Assembly: GCF_003026495.1 (NCBI RefSeq)
Contig: NZ_PYMA01000004.1
Location: forward strand, 1 to 64,000
Direction: 5' to 3'
Length of the DNA stretch: 64,000 nucleotides
DNA from: Photobacterium sanctipauli
GTDB lineage: Bacteria > Pseudomonadota > Gammaproteobacteria > Enterobacterales > Vibrionaceae
Shown: in pieces, positions 19,301 through 28,871 of the stretch
Layout of the letters: each line of letters begins with the position of its first letter
Position numbering within the stretch: the stretch's first letter is position 1
Notes under the pieces: model-generated
Database searches by the model: none
The model's input: only the letters and a program-made list of their open reading frames with translations
Told to the model about the DNA's origin: nothing
Translations under genes and position numbers: made by a program

Positions 19301-19918
19301 TTGCCGTTTGAAAATTGGTTAGCTTTTATAGCGGCATCAGCCGTATTTGTTGCGATTCCTGGTCCAACGATACTATTGACGATTTCATATGCGTTAACGC
19401 ATGGGAGAAGTGCAGCTATTGCTCTAGTTTCGGGGGTAGTCCTTGGTGACTTAACCGCAATGCTTGCCTCTCTTTTAGGTTTAGGGGCGATATTATCTTC
19501 ATCTGCTGAACTGTTCTCTATCGTGAAATGGATGGGAGCGATATACCTTGTTTATCTTGGTGTGAAGTTATACTGCTCGCCTATTGAGCAGGAAGAAGGG
19601 CAGCAAGAAAAAGTGGCAAATCGTCTGCATATCTTTCGCCATGCATACATAGTGACGCTGCTAAACCCAAAAAGTATTGTGTTTTTTGTTGCGTTCTTCC
19701 CACAGTTTTTAGATACAACCCAGCCACTTGTACCTCAGATGATCGTGCAGGTGGTCACATTCCTTTGTTTGGCATTGTTAGCACTGAGTGCTTATGGCAT
19801 TAGCGCATCCTTGGCAAGGCATAAGATAAGAAGCCCAAGCGTCCAGAAATGGATAAACCGTGTTGGCGGCTCCTTGATTGTGGGAGCCGGGGTGACCGCA
19901 GCTGGCTTACAACGTTGA
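19301..19918 (+). CDS. LysE/RhtB family amino-acid exporter
   Basis: A 205-residue inner-membrane protein with about six helices and the family signature near the N-terminus (VAIPGPTILLTISYALTHGR), plus the internal LLNPKSIVFFVAFFPQFL. This family exports amino acids such as homoserine, threonine or lysine; the substrate here is unknown. TTG is the start because GGAGGT lies six bases before it. Its 3' end overlaps the convergent LysR gene by 12 bases, so antisense interference is possible. Confidence 0.88.
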   Translation: MPFENWLAFIAASAVFVAIPGPTILLTISYALTHGRSAAIALVSGVVLGDLTAMLASLLGLGAILSSSAELFSIVKWMGAIYLVYLGVKLYCSPIEQEEGQQEKVANRLHIFRHAYIVTLLNPKSIVFFVAFFPQFLDTTQPLVPQMIVQVVTFLCLALLALSAYGISASLARHKIRSPSVQKWINRVGGSLIVGAGVTAAGLQR

Positions 19919-20782
19919 TCTAATTTTACTGATGAAGAACTGATAGCGTTTGCCCAGTTTTCGATGCTTTTTCTTAATCAAGAACAGTTTTTGAGTGACC
20001 GGTGTCGGTAGCGGAATGGTTTTTATCTCTGAAGGCGAGGGGAAGCTAGTAACGGCTTTTTCCGGTAAAACAGTAAACCCTAGTCCTTGTGAGACAGGGA
20101 GCAATATCTGGCTGAGCTGGTTAATATAGCCATTAATGGTGACTTTATTGAAATCAAAGGCGTCATCAGTATTGGCCTGATGGATCTGCTGCAAGTAGTG
20201 TTTTCCATCAGGATGGCTAATAAAGCCAAACTGATATAGCGCCTCCATCGAGAAAGTATCCGAGGGGTAGGTGGATGGCACCACTAAACAAAGAGACTCG
20301 ACACCAATTTCTTCTTGGTCAATATTAGGATCCGATACTGGCTGGGTCACGATACCAAGCTCGGTTTGGTTGGATTTAAGGTTTTCGATTACAACCCGGT
20401 TGGGGGCGGCCTCTAAATGAATGCTCAACTCATTGTGTTCTTTTTGGTGTGCTAAAAAAAGCGGGTAAAGAAACATAGCGAGTGAGCCTGAGCAGGCAAT
20501 ATAGCACTCGCCCCGATAGGGTTCATCCTCTACCAGACTTTTAAGCAATTGCATATCATCACTTTGGCGTTGTACGCCATAACGGTAAAGGCTTTCTCCG
20601 GCAGGCGTCAGTTCAAAGCGCTTTCCTATCCGCTTTAGCAGCAGTGTCCCCGTTTGAGCTTCGAGTTTCTTAATATGCTGGCTTACCCCTGGCTGGGTCA
20701 TGAACAGTTTTTCAGCGGTATGGGTAAAGTGCCCCGTTTCGACAAGGACAAGAAACGTGTTTAGCCATTGGGTATTAAGCAT
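19907..20782 (-). CDS. LysR family transcriptional regulator
   Basis: A 291-residue regulator. The N-terminal winged helix is residues 4-63 (FLVLVETGHFTHTAEKLFMT; QPGVSQHIKKLE), followed by a periplasmic-binding-like effector domain from about residue 90. It is convergent with the LysE exporter with a 12-base overlap, so it is not the usual divergent LysR arrangement. Targets unknown. Confidence 0.87.
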   Translation of the reverse strand: MLNTQWLNTFLVLVETGHFTHTAEKLFMTQPGVSQHIKKLEAQTGTLLLKRIGKRFELTPAGESLYRYGVQRQSDDMQLLKSLVEDEPYRGECYIACSGSLAMFLYPLFLAHQKEHNELSIHLEAAPNRVVIENLKSNQTELGIVTQPVSDPNIDQEEIGVESLCLVVPSTYPSDTFSMEALYQFGFISHPDGKHYLQQIHQANTDDAFDFNKVTINGYINQLSQILLPVSQGLGFTVLPEKAVTSFPSPSEIKTIPLPTPVTQKLFLIKKKHRKLGKRYQFFISKIRSTL

Positions 20783-20830
20783 ATACGATAACCTAACGTT
20801 ATTAATTTCTTTAATTTCGATAAGAGATTA

Positions 20831-20890
20831 TATACCCAAGTTACTTCTAGGTGCAGGTTTAGCGAGAATTGGTAAGCTTACAGGCAGGGA
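20831..20890. repeat. Decayed copy of the TATACCCAAG repeat
   Basis: TATACCCAAGTTACTTCTAGGTGCAGG begins with the same arm as the palindromes at 7992 and 28832, but the second arm has diverged. Similar TATACCCAAG...TGCAGG units are, to my knowledge, common between genes in Vibrionaceae. Confidence 0.45.
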
Positions 20891-20946
20891 AACCCTAAAC
20901 CACCGACCTATGTCGATAGTTTAAGGCTAAGTTGCAATGCGATATG

Positions 20947-22077
20947 TTAGAAGCGCTTGTGTCCCATCTGGTAAACACTCGACACGTTAAGTTGATCATC
21001 AATTAGGCTAATGTTGGCTTTATAGCCCTTCATAAGCTGGCCATATTCTTTATCGATGCCAATCGCTTTGGCTGGGTATAAGCTAGCCATTCTGAATGCC
21101 TCTTCAAGACTAATACCAACATGGTTCACGAGGTTGCGCACACCCTCAATCATCGTAATTGCAGCCCCTGCAATCGTGCCATCAGCGTAATGGCACTTGC
21201 CATTAGTGACAAAAGCGGGCGTACCTGCCATATCGTATTCCGTCATGTCGGTTCCCGCTGGTGTAACGGCATCGGTAACCATAAACAGCTTCTCGCCCAA
21301 CAACTGGTGAGCAATACGCACTGATGCAAAGTCGGAGTGAATACCGTCGACAATGATTCCCGCGTGCGGTTTCTTATCAAAAATGTAGCCCACAGTACCA
21401 GGATCGCGTGAGCCAAGCGGTGTCATGGCATTATAAAGATGGGTCGCCATTTCAAGGTGGTTCTTTTCTGCTAGGTCTTGATAAGTGGCATTGGTATGGC
21501 CAAGCGATACCGTAATCCCTGCCTGTTTTAGAATATCAATGACACTCTGCGGCGTGTTCTCTGGTGCTAGCGTGACAACAGCGATGTTGTCTTTGTTATC
21601 AGCAAGGTAGTAGGCGGTTAACTCATCAAGCTCGCGGATATGGTTGATGTTATGAGCCCCTTTTTTTTCTTTGCTAATGAATGGTCCTTCTAAATGCAGA
21701 CCAAGAATACCTTCATCTTGCTTGTTTTCAATGCTGGCGACTAAGCTGATAACATCACGCATACTGTTGTTATCACTGGTTATAAAAGTAGGTAAGTACT
21801 GCGTTGTACCATTAGCAAGGTTGGTGCTGTTCATAATGTCCAAAGTGCGTTTTTGGATATCCGTATTGAGTAACACACCGCCACAACCGTTCAGTTGTAG
21901 GTCTATAAACCCTGCAGTGGCCGTCAGGCCCTTACCATCGTGTGTGATTTCAGGCAGTTGAGCTTCGTCCATTGGCAGGATATCTTGAATGCTGTCGCCT
22001 TCGATAATAATGGCTTGATTATAAAGGGTTTCTTTTCCTGTGAAGACATTAACGTTGGTGATGGCGAACATAGGCAA
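20947..22077 (-). CDS. nagA: N-acetylglucosamine-6-phosphate deacetylase
   Basis: A 376-residue amidohydrolase that converts GlcNAc-6-phosphate to glucosamine-6-phosphate in amino-sugar and chitin catabolism. The motifs are HLEGPFISKEKKGAHN (metal-binding Glu and substrate loop), SLGHTNATYQD, ATHLYNAMTPLGSRDPG and the catalytic Asp in VTDAVTPAGTD. Length is normal. It stands alone, without nagB, nagC or a GlcNAc PTS gene nearby, but fits a chitin-using organism. A LysR gene lies upstream in the same orientation, 108 bases away. Confidence 0.93.
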   Translation of the reverse strand: MPMFAITNVNVFTGKETLYNQAIIIEGDSIQDILPMDEAQLPEITHDGKGLTATAGFIDLQLNGCGGVLLNTDIQKRTLDIMNSTNLANGTTQYLPTFITSDNNSMRDVISLVASIENKQDEGILGLHLEGPFISKEKKGAHNINHIRELDELTAYYLADNKDNIAVVTLAPENTPQSVIDILKQAGITVSLGHTNATYQDLAEKNHLEMATHLYNAMTPLGSRDPGTVGYIFDKKPHAGIIVDGIHSDFASVRIAHQLLGEKLFMVTDAVTPAGTDMTEYDMAGTPAFVTNGKCHYADGTIAGAAITMIEGVRNLVNHVGISLEEAFRMASLYPAKAIGIDKEYGQLMKGYKANISLIDDQLNVSSVYQMGHKRF

Positions 22078-22184
22078 CCTACTTTTAGAAATTAACTTAT
22101 TTTTAGTCTTTAAATAAGTTAATTCGTTACGGAAAATTTGTCAACATCACTGCAGCACTTTATGCGATAAAGAGATAGTTTCAG

Positions 22185-23102
22185 TTAGTTATTATTATAA
22201 ATGCGATGTAGGAATTGTGTGGTACCGTTGCCTGTCCAACGTTCGTGGATGAAATCGATAAGCGCTTGGGTGCGCTCGGGCAACTGCTTGCGCTGTGGGT
22301 GAAGCATAACCACATCGGATCCTTCTAATTGCCAATCTGGCAGTACTTGCTGCAACTCTCCGCGCTTTATCCACTCTTTTGCATACCATTCAGGCAAGCG
22401 AGCCACCCCGTAACCGGCGATAGCGGTATAGTGGATACATTCCAGCTCATCTGATCGGATCCGACCATTATGTTGTAGGGTGTAATACTCACCACTTTGA
22501 TGATGCAGTTGCCATTTCTGCTCTGGGTTAGATGTTAAGAGGCTATGGTGTTGCAAGTGCGATGGATGGGTAATAGGGGGGTATTGCTTTAGGTATTTAG
22601 GGCTAGCACATAGCAGCGCTGTATTATGGGCCATTCTCCGAGCTACCCAATCAGAGGATGGCTGTGAGCCGAAACGAAGCGCAATATCGATATCGCCCCG
22701 CAAGTAGTAGTCGGATTGGTTACCCAACTGAAACTGCAATTGAATATTCTTATGCTTTTCAGCGAACTCCAGTGCCAATTGACCAATTTGGTGTTGGATA
22801 GGGTTGATAGGCGCATTAATCACAATTAAGCCAGAGAGTTGCTCTTTTTCACCGTCCAGACTTACCACCCGTGTTTCAAGCTCATCAAAAATGGCTGCGA
22901 ACTGATTGACGAATAAACGACCATCTTTGGTGAGCTGCATTTCTTTGGCGTGGCGAACCAGCAACTTACGCCCTGTGTCAGACTCAAGTTGTTGAATACG
23001 TCTGCTGAGGGTACTGGTTGGGATATTCTTCTTTCTTGCTGCCGCTGCAAAACTGCCTGACTTTACTACGTTGAGAAATAGCTCAAGATCATCAAGCTTC
23101 AT
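22185..23102 (-). CDS. LysR family regulator, divergent from an efflux pump
   Basis: A 305-residue LysR protein with an N-terminal helix-turn-helix (LFLNVVKSGSFAAAARKKNI; PTSTLSRRIQQLE) of the type that controls neighbouring divergent genes. The effector domain begins near residue 90. It is transcribed away from the DHA2-type MFS pump across a 106-base gap, the classic arrangement for a LysR regulator and its target. A minus-strand terminator is not obvious, so read-through into nagA is possible. Confidence 0.88.
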   Translation of the reverse strand: MKLDDLELFLNVVKSGSFAAAARKKNIPTSTLSRRIQQLESDTGRKLLVRHAKEMQLTKDGRLFVNQFAAIFDELETRVVSLDGEKEQLSGLIVINAPINPIQHQIGQLALEFAEKHKNIQLQFQLGNQSDYYLRGDIDIALRFGSQPSSDWVARRMAHNTALLCASPKYLKQYPPITHPSHLQHHSLLTSNPEQKWQLHHQSGEYYTLQHNGRIRSDELECIHYTAIAGYGVARLPEWYAKEWIKRGELQQVLPDWQLEGSDVVMLHPQRKQLPERTQALIDFIHERWTGNGTTQFLHRIYNNN

Positions 23103-23208
23103 GGTTTAGACCTCCTTTGTCCCATATTTGGAATCTTGGCCTTCATTATATCCTGTTTTCGAAAGGTGGCGCATCCATTATCATTAAAGGGTTAACGAAG
23201 GAGAAAAT

Positions 23209-24624
23209 ATGTCACCAAAAACGATTTTTGCCAGTGTGGCGCTGGTTATTGCCCTTGGCTCGTTAGAAAAAAGTATTGTTACCACTCCCTTGCCTATGAT
23301 AGGTGACGACCTTGGTGCTGGGCAGGCGCTAACTTGGGTGATTACCGCCTATCTTTTAGCCGCGACTGCGGTCCTTCCTGTTTACGGTAAACTCAGTGAT
23401 ATTTTTGGTCGCGTGAAAATGCTGAACACCAGTGTCATTTTGTTCGTGATCGGATCGGTTGCCTGTGCGCTATCACAAGACTTGACCACTTTGGTTGCTT
23501 CACGCGTTCTACAGGGGATAGGTGGCGGTGGGCTGATTGCATTGGCTTTTACTGTCATTGCAGACACCATACCAGCCCGCGAGGTTGGTAAGTACCAAGG
23601 CTATATTTCCGCCGTTTATGCTGCCTCGAGTATTGCGGGCCCACTATTGGGCGGTTTTTTTGCTGAGCAGCTAAGTTGGCGCTGGGTGTTTTGGATTAAT
23701 ATCCCGCTAGGTGGTTTGGCATTGTATTTAATCAATACCAACTTGAAACACTTAAACCAAGGTCGAGCAAGTAAGTTTGACTGGTTGGGAGCTGGGCTAT
23801 TAATGGTGGTAACCACGCTACTGTTGCTATTGCTCTCGCCTGAAGCCTTTATTAGTGAAGCGATGTTGATTGCAGCGCTCGTATTCGTACTTGGTTTACT
23901 CGTTGTTGTTGAAAGAAAGGCAGAAGATCCGATTTTACCAGCCCGCTTGGTCAAGCTACCGGGCTACTTAGTCAGTGTTGTGTTAATCATGTGCTCTCAA
24001 TTGCTCATGTTTGCGGTGTTGGTATACCTTCCACTTCAAATGCAATGGCAAAAGGGAATGACAGCATCGATGAGTGGTCTGTTTATGATGGTATTTATGA
24101 TGAGCATCACCGCAGGGGCTTATTTCGGCGGTAAGCGAATTGCCAAATCAGGCTATTACAAGTCACTGGTGGTGATTGGTTTTACCTTGTCCTCTTTTTC
24201 GCTAGGGATGCTGTACTTCGGTGAAATGACCTCATTAGCCCTCGCGCTCGCAGGGGTGGGAATTGGTCTTACCCTGCCGCCGCTGACTGTTGTTGCCCAA
24301 GATGTACTCCCGGCGTCAGACCGAGGCATTGGGCTTTCGATGTTTGGCTATGGCCGTGAGCTTGGCGGTGCTATGGGGGTGGCGATCTGTGCGGCTATAT
24401 TCCATACCAAAGTACCTGTTGCTGTCGGCGAAGGCAGTGTTGATGGCTTGGCAAGCTTCGACCCGGTTCAGCTTGGAGAGGGGTTTGCGCTAACCTATGC
24501 AGGGATGGCGGTCATTGCAGTGTTTGCATTGGTGGTGGGTGTTACTGCGCTGAAAGCACGAGAACTTTCTAGCAGCGTTAAGAAGCCAGAAACAAGAGTG
24601 ACAGCGCCCAAGATTGCAAAGTAA
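23209..24624 (+). CDS. MFS multidrug efflux transporter, DHA2 (EmrB/QacA) type
   Basis: A 471-residue transporter with 13-14 predicted helices. The motifs are LPMIGDDLGAGQALTWVITAYLL (N-terminal DHA2 signature region), GKLSDIFGRVKML (motif A, loop 2-3) and RVLQGIGGGGLIALAF (motif B). It exports drugs or other small molecules using the proton gradient. A GAAGGAG ribosome site precedes the ATG. It is divergent from the LysR gene and ends at a strong terminator. Confidence 0.9.
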   Translation: MSPKTIFASVALVIALGSLEKSIVTTPLPMIGDDLGAGQALTWVITAYLLAATAVLPVYGKLSDIFGRVKMLNTSVILFVIGSVACALSQDLTTLVASRVLQGIGGGGLIALAFTVIADTIPAREVGKYQGYISAVYAASSIAGPLLGGFFAEQLSWRWVFWINIPLGGLALYLINTNLKHLNQGRASKFDWLGAGLLMVVTTLLLLLLSPEAFISEAMLIAALVFVLGLLVVVERKAEDPILPARLVKLPGYLVSVVLIMCSQLLMFAVLVYLPLQMQWQKGMTASMSGLFMMVFMMSITAGAYFGGKRIAKSGYYKSLVVIGFTLSSFSLGMLYFGEMTSLALALAGVGIGLTLPPLTVVAQDVLPASDRGIGLSMFGYGRELGGAMGVAICAAIFHTKVPVAVGEGSVDGLASFDPVQLGEGFALTYAGMAVIAVFALVVGVTALKARELSSSVKKPETRVTAPKIAK

Positions 24625-24651
24625 GCGTATTGAGCTCGTTATTTTGTCTTT

Positions 24652-24675
24652 AGCCCAGCTTATGCTGGGCTTTTT
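24652..24675 (+). terminator. Rho-independent terminator after the MFS gene
   Basis: AGCCCAGC/GCTGGGCT stem with a short loop and T5. Confidence 0.85.
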
Positions 24676-24775
24676 GTAGCACTATTTTCCTTGTTCAGGC
24701 AAAATACGCGGCTTTCTATTACATTGTCTTATCTGGTCAAACAGTAGCGTTTAGTTCAGATGAAAGAGGTGAGTT

Positions 24776-25537
24776 ATGGCTTGGTATGAGTGGCCATTTA
24801 TTCTTTCAAACGTTTTCTCACAGTTAGCGGTTGGTGCATTTATTGTTTTAGGCTTCGTTATTCTCAGCGGTAAGCTGTGTTTCGGCCAACTCGATCGGCT
24901 TCATAAAACCATGCAGGCGCTTTGGCTTTTATTCGCAGTGGCGTTGCTGTTGCGCGAAGGCAGCATGATGCTGTCAAGCTCAGAGGCTGCCTATCAATTT
25001 AGCCATGAAGCCTTTATGACGGCAGGCTTTTTTGTATCAGCGCTGCTGTATTGGTTTGCTGAAAAAGCACTGTTTGCGAGCGACACAGTTCGCAAGGGCT
25101 TGTTGATGGCTGTTATTGCCCTTGGCGTGCTATATCTTGCCAATGGTCTGTTGGTTAGAAGTGAGCAATGGTTGGTTGCATCTCACTTTCTTGCGACAAC
25201 ACTTTGCGGAGGTGCACTGTTGGCGCATTCGATGCTAATTCGAGCGCAGCACAAGGTGGAAGAGCTAAATGGTTGGTTGCCTAAAGTTGGGGCAGTGATC
25301 GCTGTGATCTGTTTGGTGACAGGCCTGCCTCAGATGGTTGATTTGATCTATATGGCAGAGCAGCATAATGAAGCGGCGCCATTTGTTGCCCAAGTGATCA
25401 GTTTAGGGTTATTGATTGCTGCGGTAGGGGTATGGTTTATGCCGACATTGACCAAGAGCAAGCCTGTTTTTAATGTGATGTCATTTGCGATGGTGATGAT
25501 GTTCTTTTCTTCATACTTTGCTGGTGTGGGTTATTAA
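24776..25537 (+). CDS. Orphan DmsC-like membrane anchor
   Basis: A 253-residue protein with about eight membrane helices. The N-terminus (WYEWPFILSNVFSQLAVGAF) closely resembles DmsC (WHEWPLMIFTVFGQ), the quinol-oxidising anchor of anaerobic DMSO reductase. The catalytic DmsA and iron-sulfur DmsB partners are not encoded nearby, so it either pairs with subunits encoded elsewhere or has another role. Its own start has a clear GAGGTG site. Confidence 0.72.
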   Translation: MAWYEWPFILSNVFSQLAVGAFIVLGFVILSGKLCFGQLDRLHKTMQALWLLFAVALLLREGSMMLSSSEAAYQFSHEAFMTAGFFVSALLYWFAEKALFASDTVRKGLLMAVIALGVLYLANGLLVRSEQWLVASHFLATTLCGGALLAHSMLIRAQHKVEELNGWLPKVGAVIAVICLVTGLPQMVDLIYMAEQHNEAAPFVAQVISLGLLIAAVGVWFMPTLTKSKPVFNVMSFAMVMMFFSSYFAGVGY

Positions 25538-25574
25538 CGTACCAATGAAGTGACTGTCTAGTCTTAGACTGCAC

Positions 25575-25609
25575 AAAAAAGCCGTGATAGGTCATCACGG
25601 CTTTTTTTT
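25575..25609. terminator. Strong bidirectional terminator
   Basis: AAAAAAGCCGTGAT/ATCACGGCTTTTTTTT with a 5-base loop, A run on one side and T run on the other. Confidence 0.88.
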
Positions 25610-25670
25610 CTCTCGCGTTTATCGCGGCATATTTATTAGCTTATAGGGTGTTATTTGGCAGCTTATAGGG

Positions 25671-26210
25671 TTATTTAACAATGGAGAGGATTTGCTTGAA
25701 TCGTTCGCCTTCAGCCACTTCTTGTAATTCAAATAACGCCATTTCGGTACAGGTTAACGAAGCACCGACTTGTTCTAGTTTATTTAAAGCCACTTGTTTG
25801 TTTTGCGCTTTTCTAGAAGACACCGCATCGGTAACGACTTCGACGTGGTAGTTTGCGTCAAGCAGCTGGCGTACCGTCTGATAGACACAAATGTGCGCTT
25901 CAATACCGACGATAAGCACGTTTTGGCAGTTGGTTTGCTCTAATGCTTCTAAGAATTTTGGCTCTCGGTAACAGCTAAAGCTGTTTTTTGCGATTGGTTG
26001 GTGATCATGGAGGTGATCTGCTATTTGAGGAATGGTCGCGCCGAGCTTCTCAGGAATTTGTTCCACCCAGACAATAGGCAAATCAAGGATCTTTGCCCCT
26101 TTCACCATGGTCTCTAGGCTGTGAAATAGTTCATCGCGATTATCCATGATTTGCGCAAGTTTACCTTGTACATCGACAATCACGAGTGCTGTGTTATTGG
26201 CATTTAGCAT
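25671..26210 (-). CDS. Isochorismatase-family hydrolase (YcaC-like)
   Basis: A 179-residue cysteine hydrolase of the isochorismatase/nicotinamidase fold. The catalytic triad appears as Asp13 (VDVQGKL), Lys75 (AKNSFS) and Cys108 (GIEAHICVYQT), the last preceded by the usual cis-peptide region. Homologues annotated YcaC act on unknown amides. It lies between two terminator-separated units; upstream and co-oriented is the CDGSH/glutamate-synthase fusion gene, 134 bases away. Confidence 0.87.
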   Translation of the reverse strand: MLNANNTALVIVDVQGKLAQIMDNRDELFHSLETMVKGAKILDLPIVWVEQIPEKLGATIPQIADHLHDHQPIAKNSFSCYREPKFLEALEQTNCQNVLIVGIEAHICVYQTVRQLLDANYHVEVVTDAVSSRKAQNKQVALNKLEQVGASLTCTEMALFELQEVAEGERFKQILSIVK

Positions 26211-26344
26211 TGTTGAGCCCTTCTTATAATAAGTCTTTCAACTGTAAAAGATTTATTCACTACTACACAAGGTATTCAGTTGCATAGTGTTATCGAACTC
26301 AACATTCCGAAGACAAAAATTTATCCGCAAAAGGGCAACAAAGC

Positions 26345-27889
26345 TTAATCTCGTTGCTTAAATCCAGAGTACTCAATACCTGCTAGCCTTGCCATATCGT
26401 GGTGCCAAGTGGCTAAGTCTTCTTTATTGAATTGGTTCAGGTGATGGTGTCCACAGGCTCGTGCCATGACTTGCATGAGTTCTGTTGAGGCCATAAAGAA
26501 GTTATGTAACTGCTTGGCAGCTTTTTCAGGGGTGAGTTTTTGTCGTAAATCTTTCTTTTGCGTAGCAATACCCGCCGGGCAGTTATTGGTATTGCAAATC
26601 CTTGCGGCAACACAGCCAATGGATTGCATTGCACTGTTTGCTACTGCAATCCCATCGGCACCAAGTGCGAGTGCCTTCACAAAATCACTGGGTGTTCTGA
26701 GGCCGCCAGTAATGATTAATGTGACATCGTTAGAAACGCCTTGTTTATCCAAAAAATATCGAGCTCTCGCCAGAGCGGGGATAGTTGGCACACTGATATG
26801 ATCACGAAATAGTTGAGGAGCTGCCCCCGTACCACCACCGCGACCATCTAAAATGACATAGTCGGCACCGGCTTCAAGTGCAAAGCCAATATCCCGCTCT
26901 ATGTGGTTGGCACTTAATTTAAAGCCGATAGGGATGCCGCCAGTAATGGCTCTTACATTATCGGCAAAAGCAGCAAAGTCGCGTGTGGTCTTGAGATCGT
27001 CGAATGTTGGAGGGGATATTGCATCGACACCCTCAGTTAAACACCGGGTTTTGGCTATCTTACCGACATTCTTGGCTGCTGGCAGATGGCCGCCTGTTCC
27101 CGTTTTCGCGCCTTGGCCCCCTTTAAAATGAAAGGCTTGTACTTTCTGTAGTAGCCCTTCATGGTATCCAAACTTCGCGCTGGCAAGCTCATAGAAGTAT
27201 CGGCTATTGGCTTGTTGCTCTTCGGCCAGCATACCGCCTTCACCGGAACAAATCCCCGTACCCGCTAGCTCTGCACCCATGGCCAACGCTGTTTTTGCTT
27301 CTTCAGATAAAGCACCAAAACTCATGTCAGAAACAAACAAGGGAATATCAAGCACCAGCGGTTTTTTTGCTTTAGGACCAATCACCAGCTCAGTGCCAAC
27401 GTGTTCCGATTCCAATAGGGGCTTTGTTGCCATCTGTGCGACCATAATTTGAATGTCGTCCCAATCAGGTAGCTGGTAACGGGGTACCCCCATCGCGGTC
27501 ATAGGGCCATGATGGCCTAATTTGCTTAACCCTTCTCTGGCCAGCTGGTGGATAAAGGCAACCGTTGGTTCTTCATGGGTAGGTTCAGCGATTGGCATTG
27601 CTTCCGCAGTTTGAATAATGCCGGGACCTTCTTTCCCTATGGCTTTTTCGTCAAACTTCTTGTGGGTACCATCGCAAAAAGGTGCGTTTGCTGTATGTTT
27701 GCAGGCACAGAGGTAGGCTTCTTCATCGTTATCTGCCTTAAATGGGAGAGGGGATAATCCGGTACCTTGGTGTGAGCCATCGCAAAAGGGTTGTTTGTTA
27801 GAGCGACCGCATGTGCAAAAGTAGTATTCATTTCCTTTTTCTAACGCCACTTTCATTGGTCTGTTATTAGCAACAACGGGTTTAGCCAT
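26345..27889 (-). CDS. CDGSH iron-sulfur domains fused to a glutamate-synthase-like FMN domain
   Basis: A 514-residue protein. Residues 1-75 hold two CDGSH-type 2Fe-2S motifs (CTCGRSNKQPFCDGSH and CACKHTANAPFCDGTH). The rest is the GltB central/FMN-binding barrel: GQGAKTGTGGHLPAAK, DGRGGGTGAAPQLF, GALGLADG-type LALGADGIAVA, and the 3Fe-4S cysteines in CVAARICNTNNCPAG. It lacks the amidotransferase and the C-terminal GltB helix, so it is not a full glutamate synthase. It is probably a redox enzyme taking electrons through the CDGSH clusters. Substrate unknown. Confidence 0.87.
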   Translation of the reverse strand: MAKPVVANNRPMKVALEKGNEYYFCTCGRSNKQPFCDGSHQGTGLSPLPFKADNDEEAYLCACKHTANAPFCDGTHKKFDEKAIGKEGPGIIQTAEAMPIAEPTHEEPTVAFIHQLAREGLSKLGHHGPMTAMGVPRYQLPDWDDIQIMVAQMATKPLLESEHVGTELVIGPKAKKPLVLDIPLFVSDMSFGALSEEAKTALAMGAELAGTGICSGEGGMLAEEQQANSRYFYELASAKFGYHEGLLQKVQAFHFKGGQGAKTGTGGHLPAAKNVGKIAKTRCLTEGVDAISPPTFDDLKTTRDFAAFADNVRAITGGIPIGFKLSANHIERDIGFALEAGADYVILDGRGGGTGAAPQLFRDHISVPTIPALARARYFLDKQGVSNDVTLIITGGLRTPSDFVKALALGADGIAVANSAMQSIGCVAARICNTNNCPAGIATQKKDLRQKLTPEKAAKQLHNFFMASTELMQVMARACGHHHLNQFNKEDLATWHHDMARLAGIEYSGFKQRD

Positions 27890-28139
27890 GACTCACTCCT
27901 AGTCTGCTACCGAAAAGGTATTGCTAGAGTATGGAAGATATCGGTCAGTTTTTCCGCTAACAGATTGGTATCAAGATAAATTTGAAAGAGGATAGAGGTG
28001 TCAATTACACTGATAGTATTCATTGGTAGACAGTGACTGGCACGTTATTTTAATGCTTTGTAACGGTCAACCACTTTACAGCGAGCGTTTTTCCATGAAC
28101 AATGCGGCTGTGTCACAGTTAGAAAACGTTGAAGAGATT

Positions 28140-28829
28140 ATGACAGAAAAAAAAGCGAGCCCGTTTAATGACCTGATTTTTAACGTCATTGTTCCCTCTA
28201 TCGTACTGATGAAGCTTAGCGGCGATGAGTACTTGGGTTCAGTTGGTGCGTTAGTTGTCGCTTTGGCCTTTCCTGTTGTATTTGGTGGCTATGAGCTAAT
28301 CAAATACAAGAAATTTAACTTTATCTCTTTGTTAGGTTTTGTCAGTGTACTGCTGACAGGGGGCATTGGTCTTCTTGAGCTTGACCCGAAATGGTTAGCA
28401 GTGAAGGAAGCCTTAATCCCAGGTTTGATCGGTGTTGGTGTGTTTATTTCAACCTTCACTAAGTTTCCGGTAGTGAGCAAGCTTCTGATTAACGACACAG
28501 TGCTGAATATGTCACTGATTCATGAGAAGTTAAGTGAACGCCAGAAGCGACCTCAATTCGAGCGTAGCTTGGTGGTTGCTAATTACCTGTTTGCGAGTAC
28601 GTTCTTGTTCTCCTCAATCATGAACTACGTGTTGGCGAAAGTGATCGTGACCAGTCCATCTGGTACTCAAGCATTCAATGAAGAACTCGGTCGCCTGACT
28701 TTGGTCAGTTATCCGATGATTGCGATTCCATCGATGATCATGATGATGGGTATCTTCTATTACATGTGGCGTCAAATCCGCCAGATGACCGATTTGGAAA
28801 CCGCTCAGATCTTAAAAACTGAAGGTTAA
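28140..28829 (+). CDS. Multi-pass membrane protein, VC0807-like family
   Basis: About 229 residues with five to six hydrophobic segments (VIVPSIVLMKLSG; GALVVALAFPVVFGGYELI; FISLLGFVSVLLTGGIGLLE; ALIPGLIGVGVFISTF; LTLVSYPMIAIPSMIMMMGI). The pattern fits the VC0807-type septation-protein-A-like family, of unknown function. ATG 28140 is favoured (GAAGAG just upstream); an ATG at 28095 would add 15 residues, and the frame is open back to 28023. A palindromic repeat and a terminator follow. Confidence 0.72.
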   Translation: MTEKKASPFNDLIFNVIVPSIVLMKLSGDEYLGSVGALVVALAFPVVFGGYELIKYKKFNFISLLGFVSVLLTGGIGLLELDPKWLAVKEALIPGLIGVGVFISTFTKFPVVSKLLINDTVLNMSLIHEKLSERQKRPQFERSLVVANYLFASTFLFSSIMNYVLAKVIVTSPSGTQAFNEELGRLTLVSYPMIAIPSMIMMMGIFYYMWRQIRQMTDLETAQILKTEG

Positions 28830-28831
28830 GC

Positions 28832-28858
28832 GTTACACCCAAGTAAATTGGGTATAAC
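28832..28858. repeat. TATACCCAAG palindromic repeat, near-perfect copy
   Basis: GTTACACCCAA and TTGGGTATAAC pair with one mismatch around a GTAAA loop. Like the copy at 7992 it begins within a few bases of a stop codon. Confidence 0.7.
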
Positions 28859-28871
28859 TACTAAATATGCC

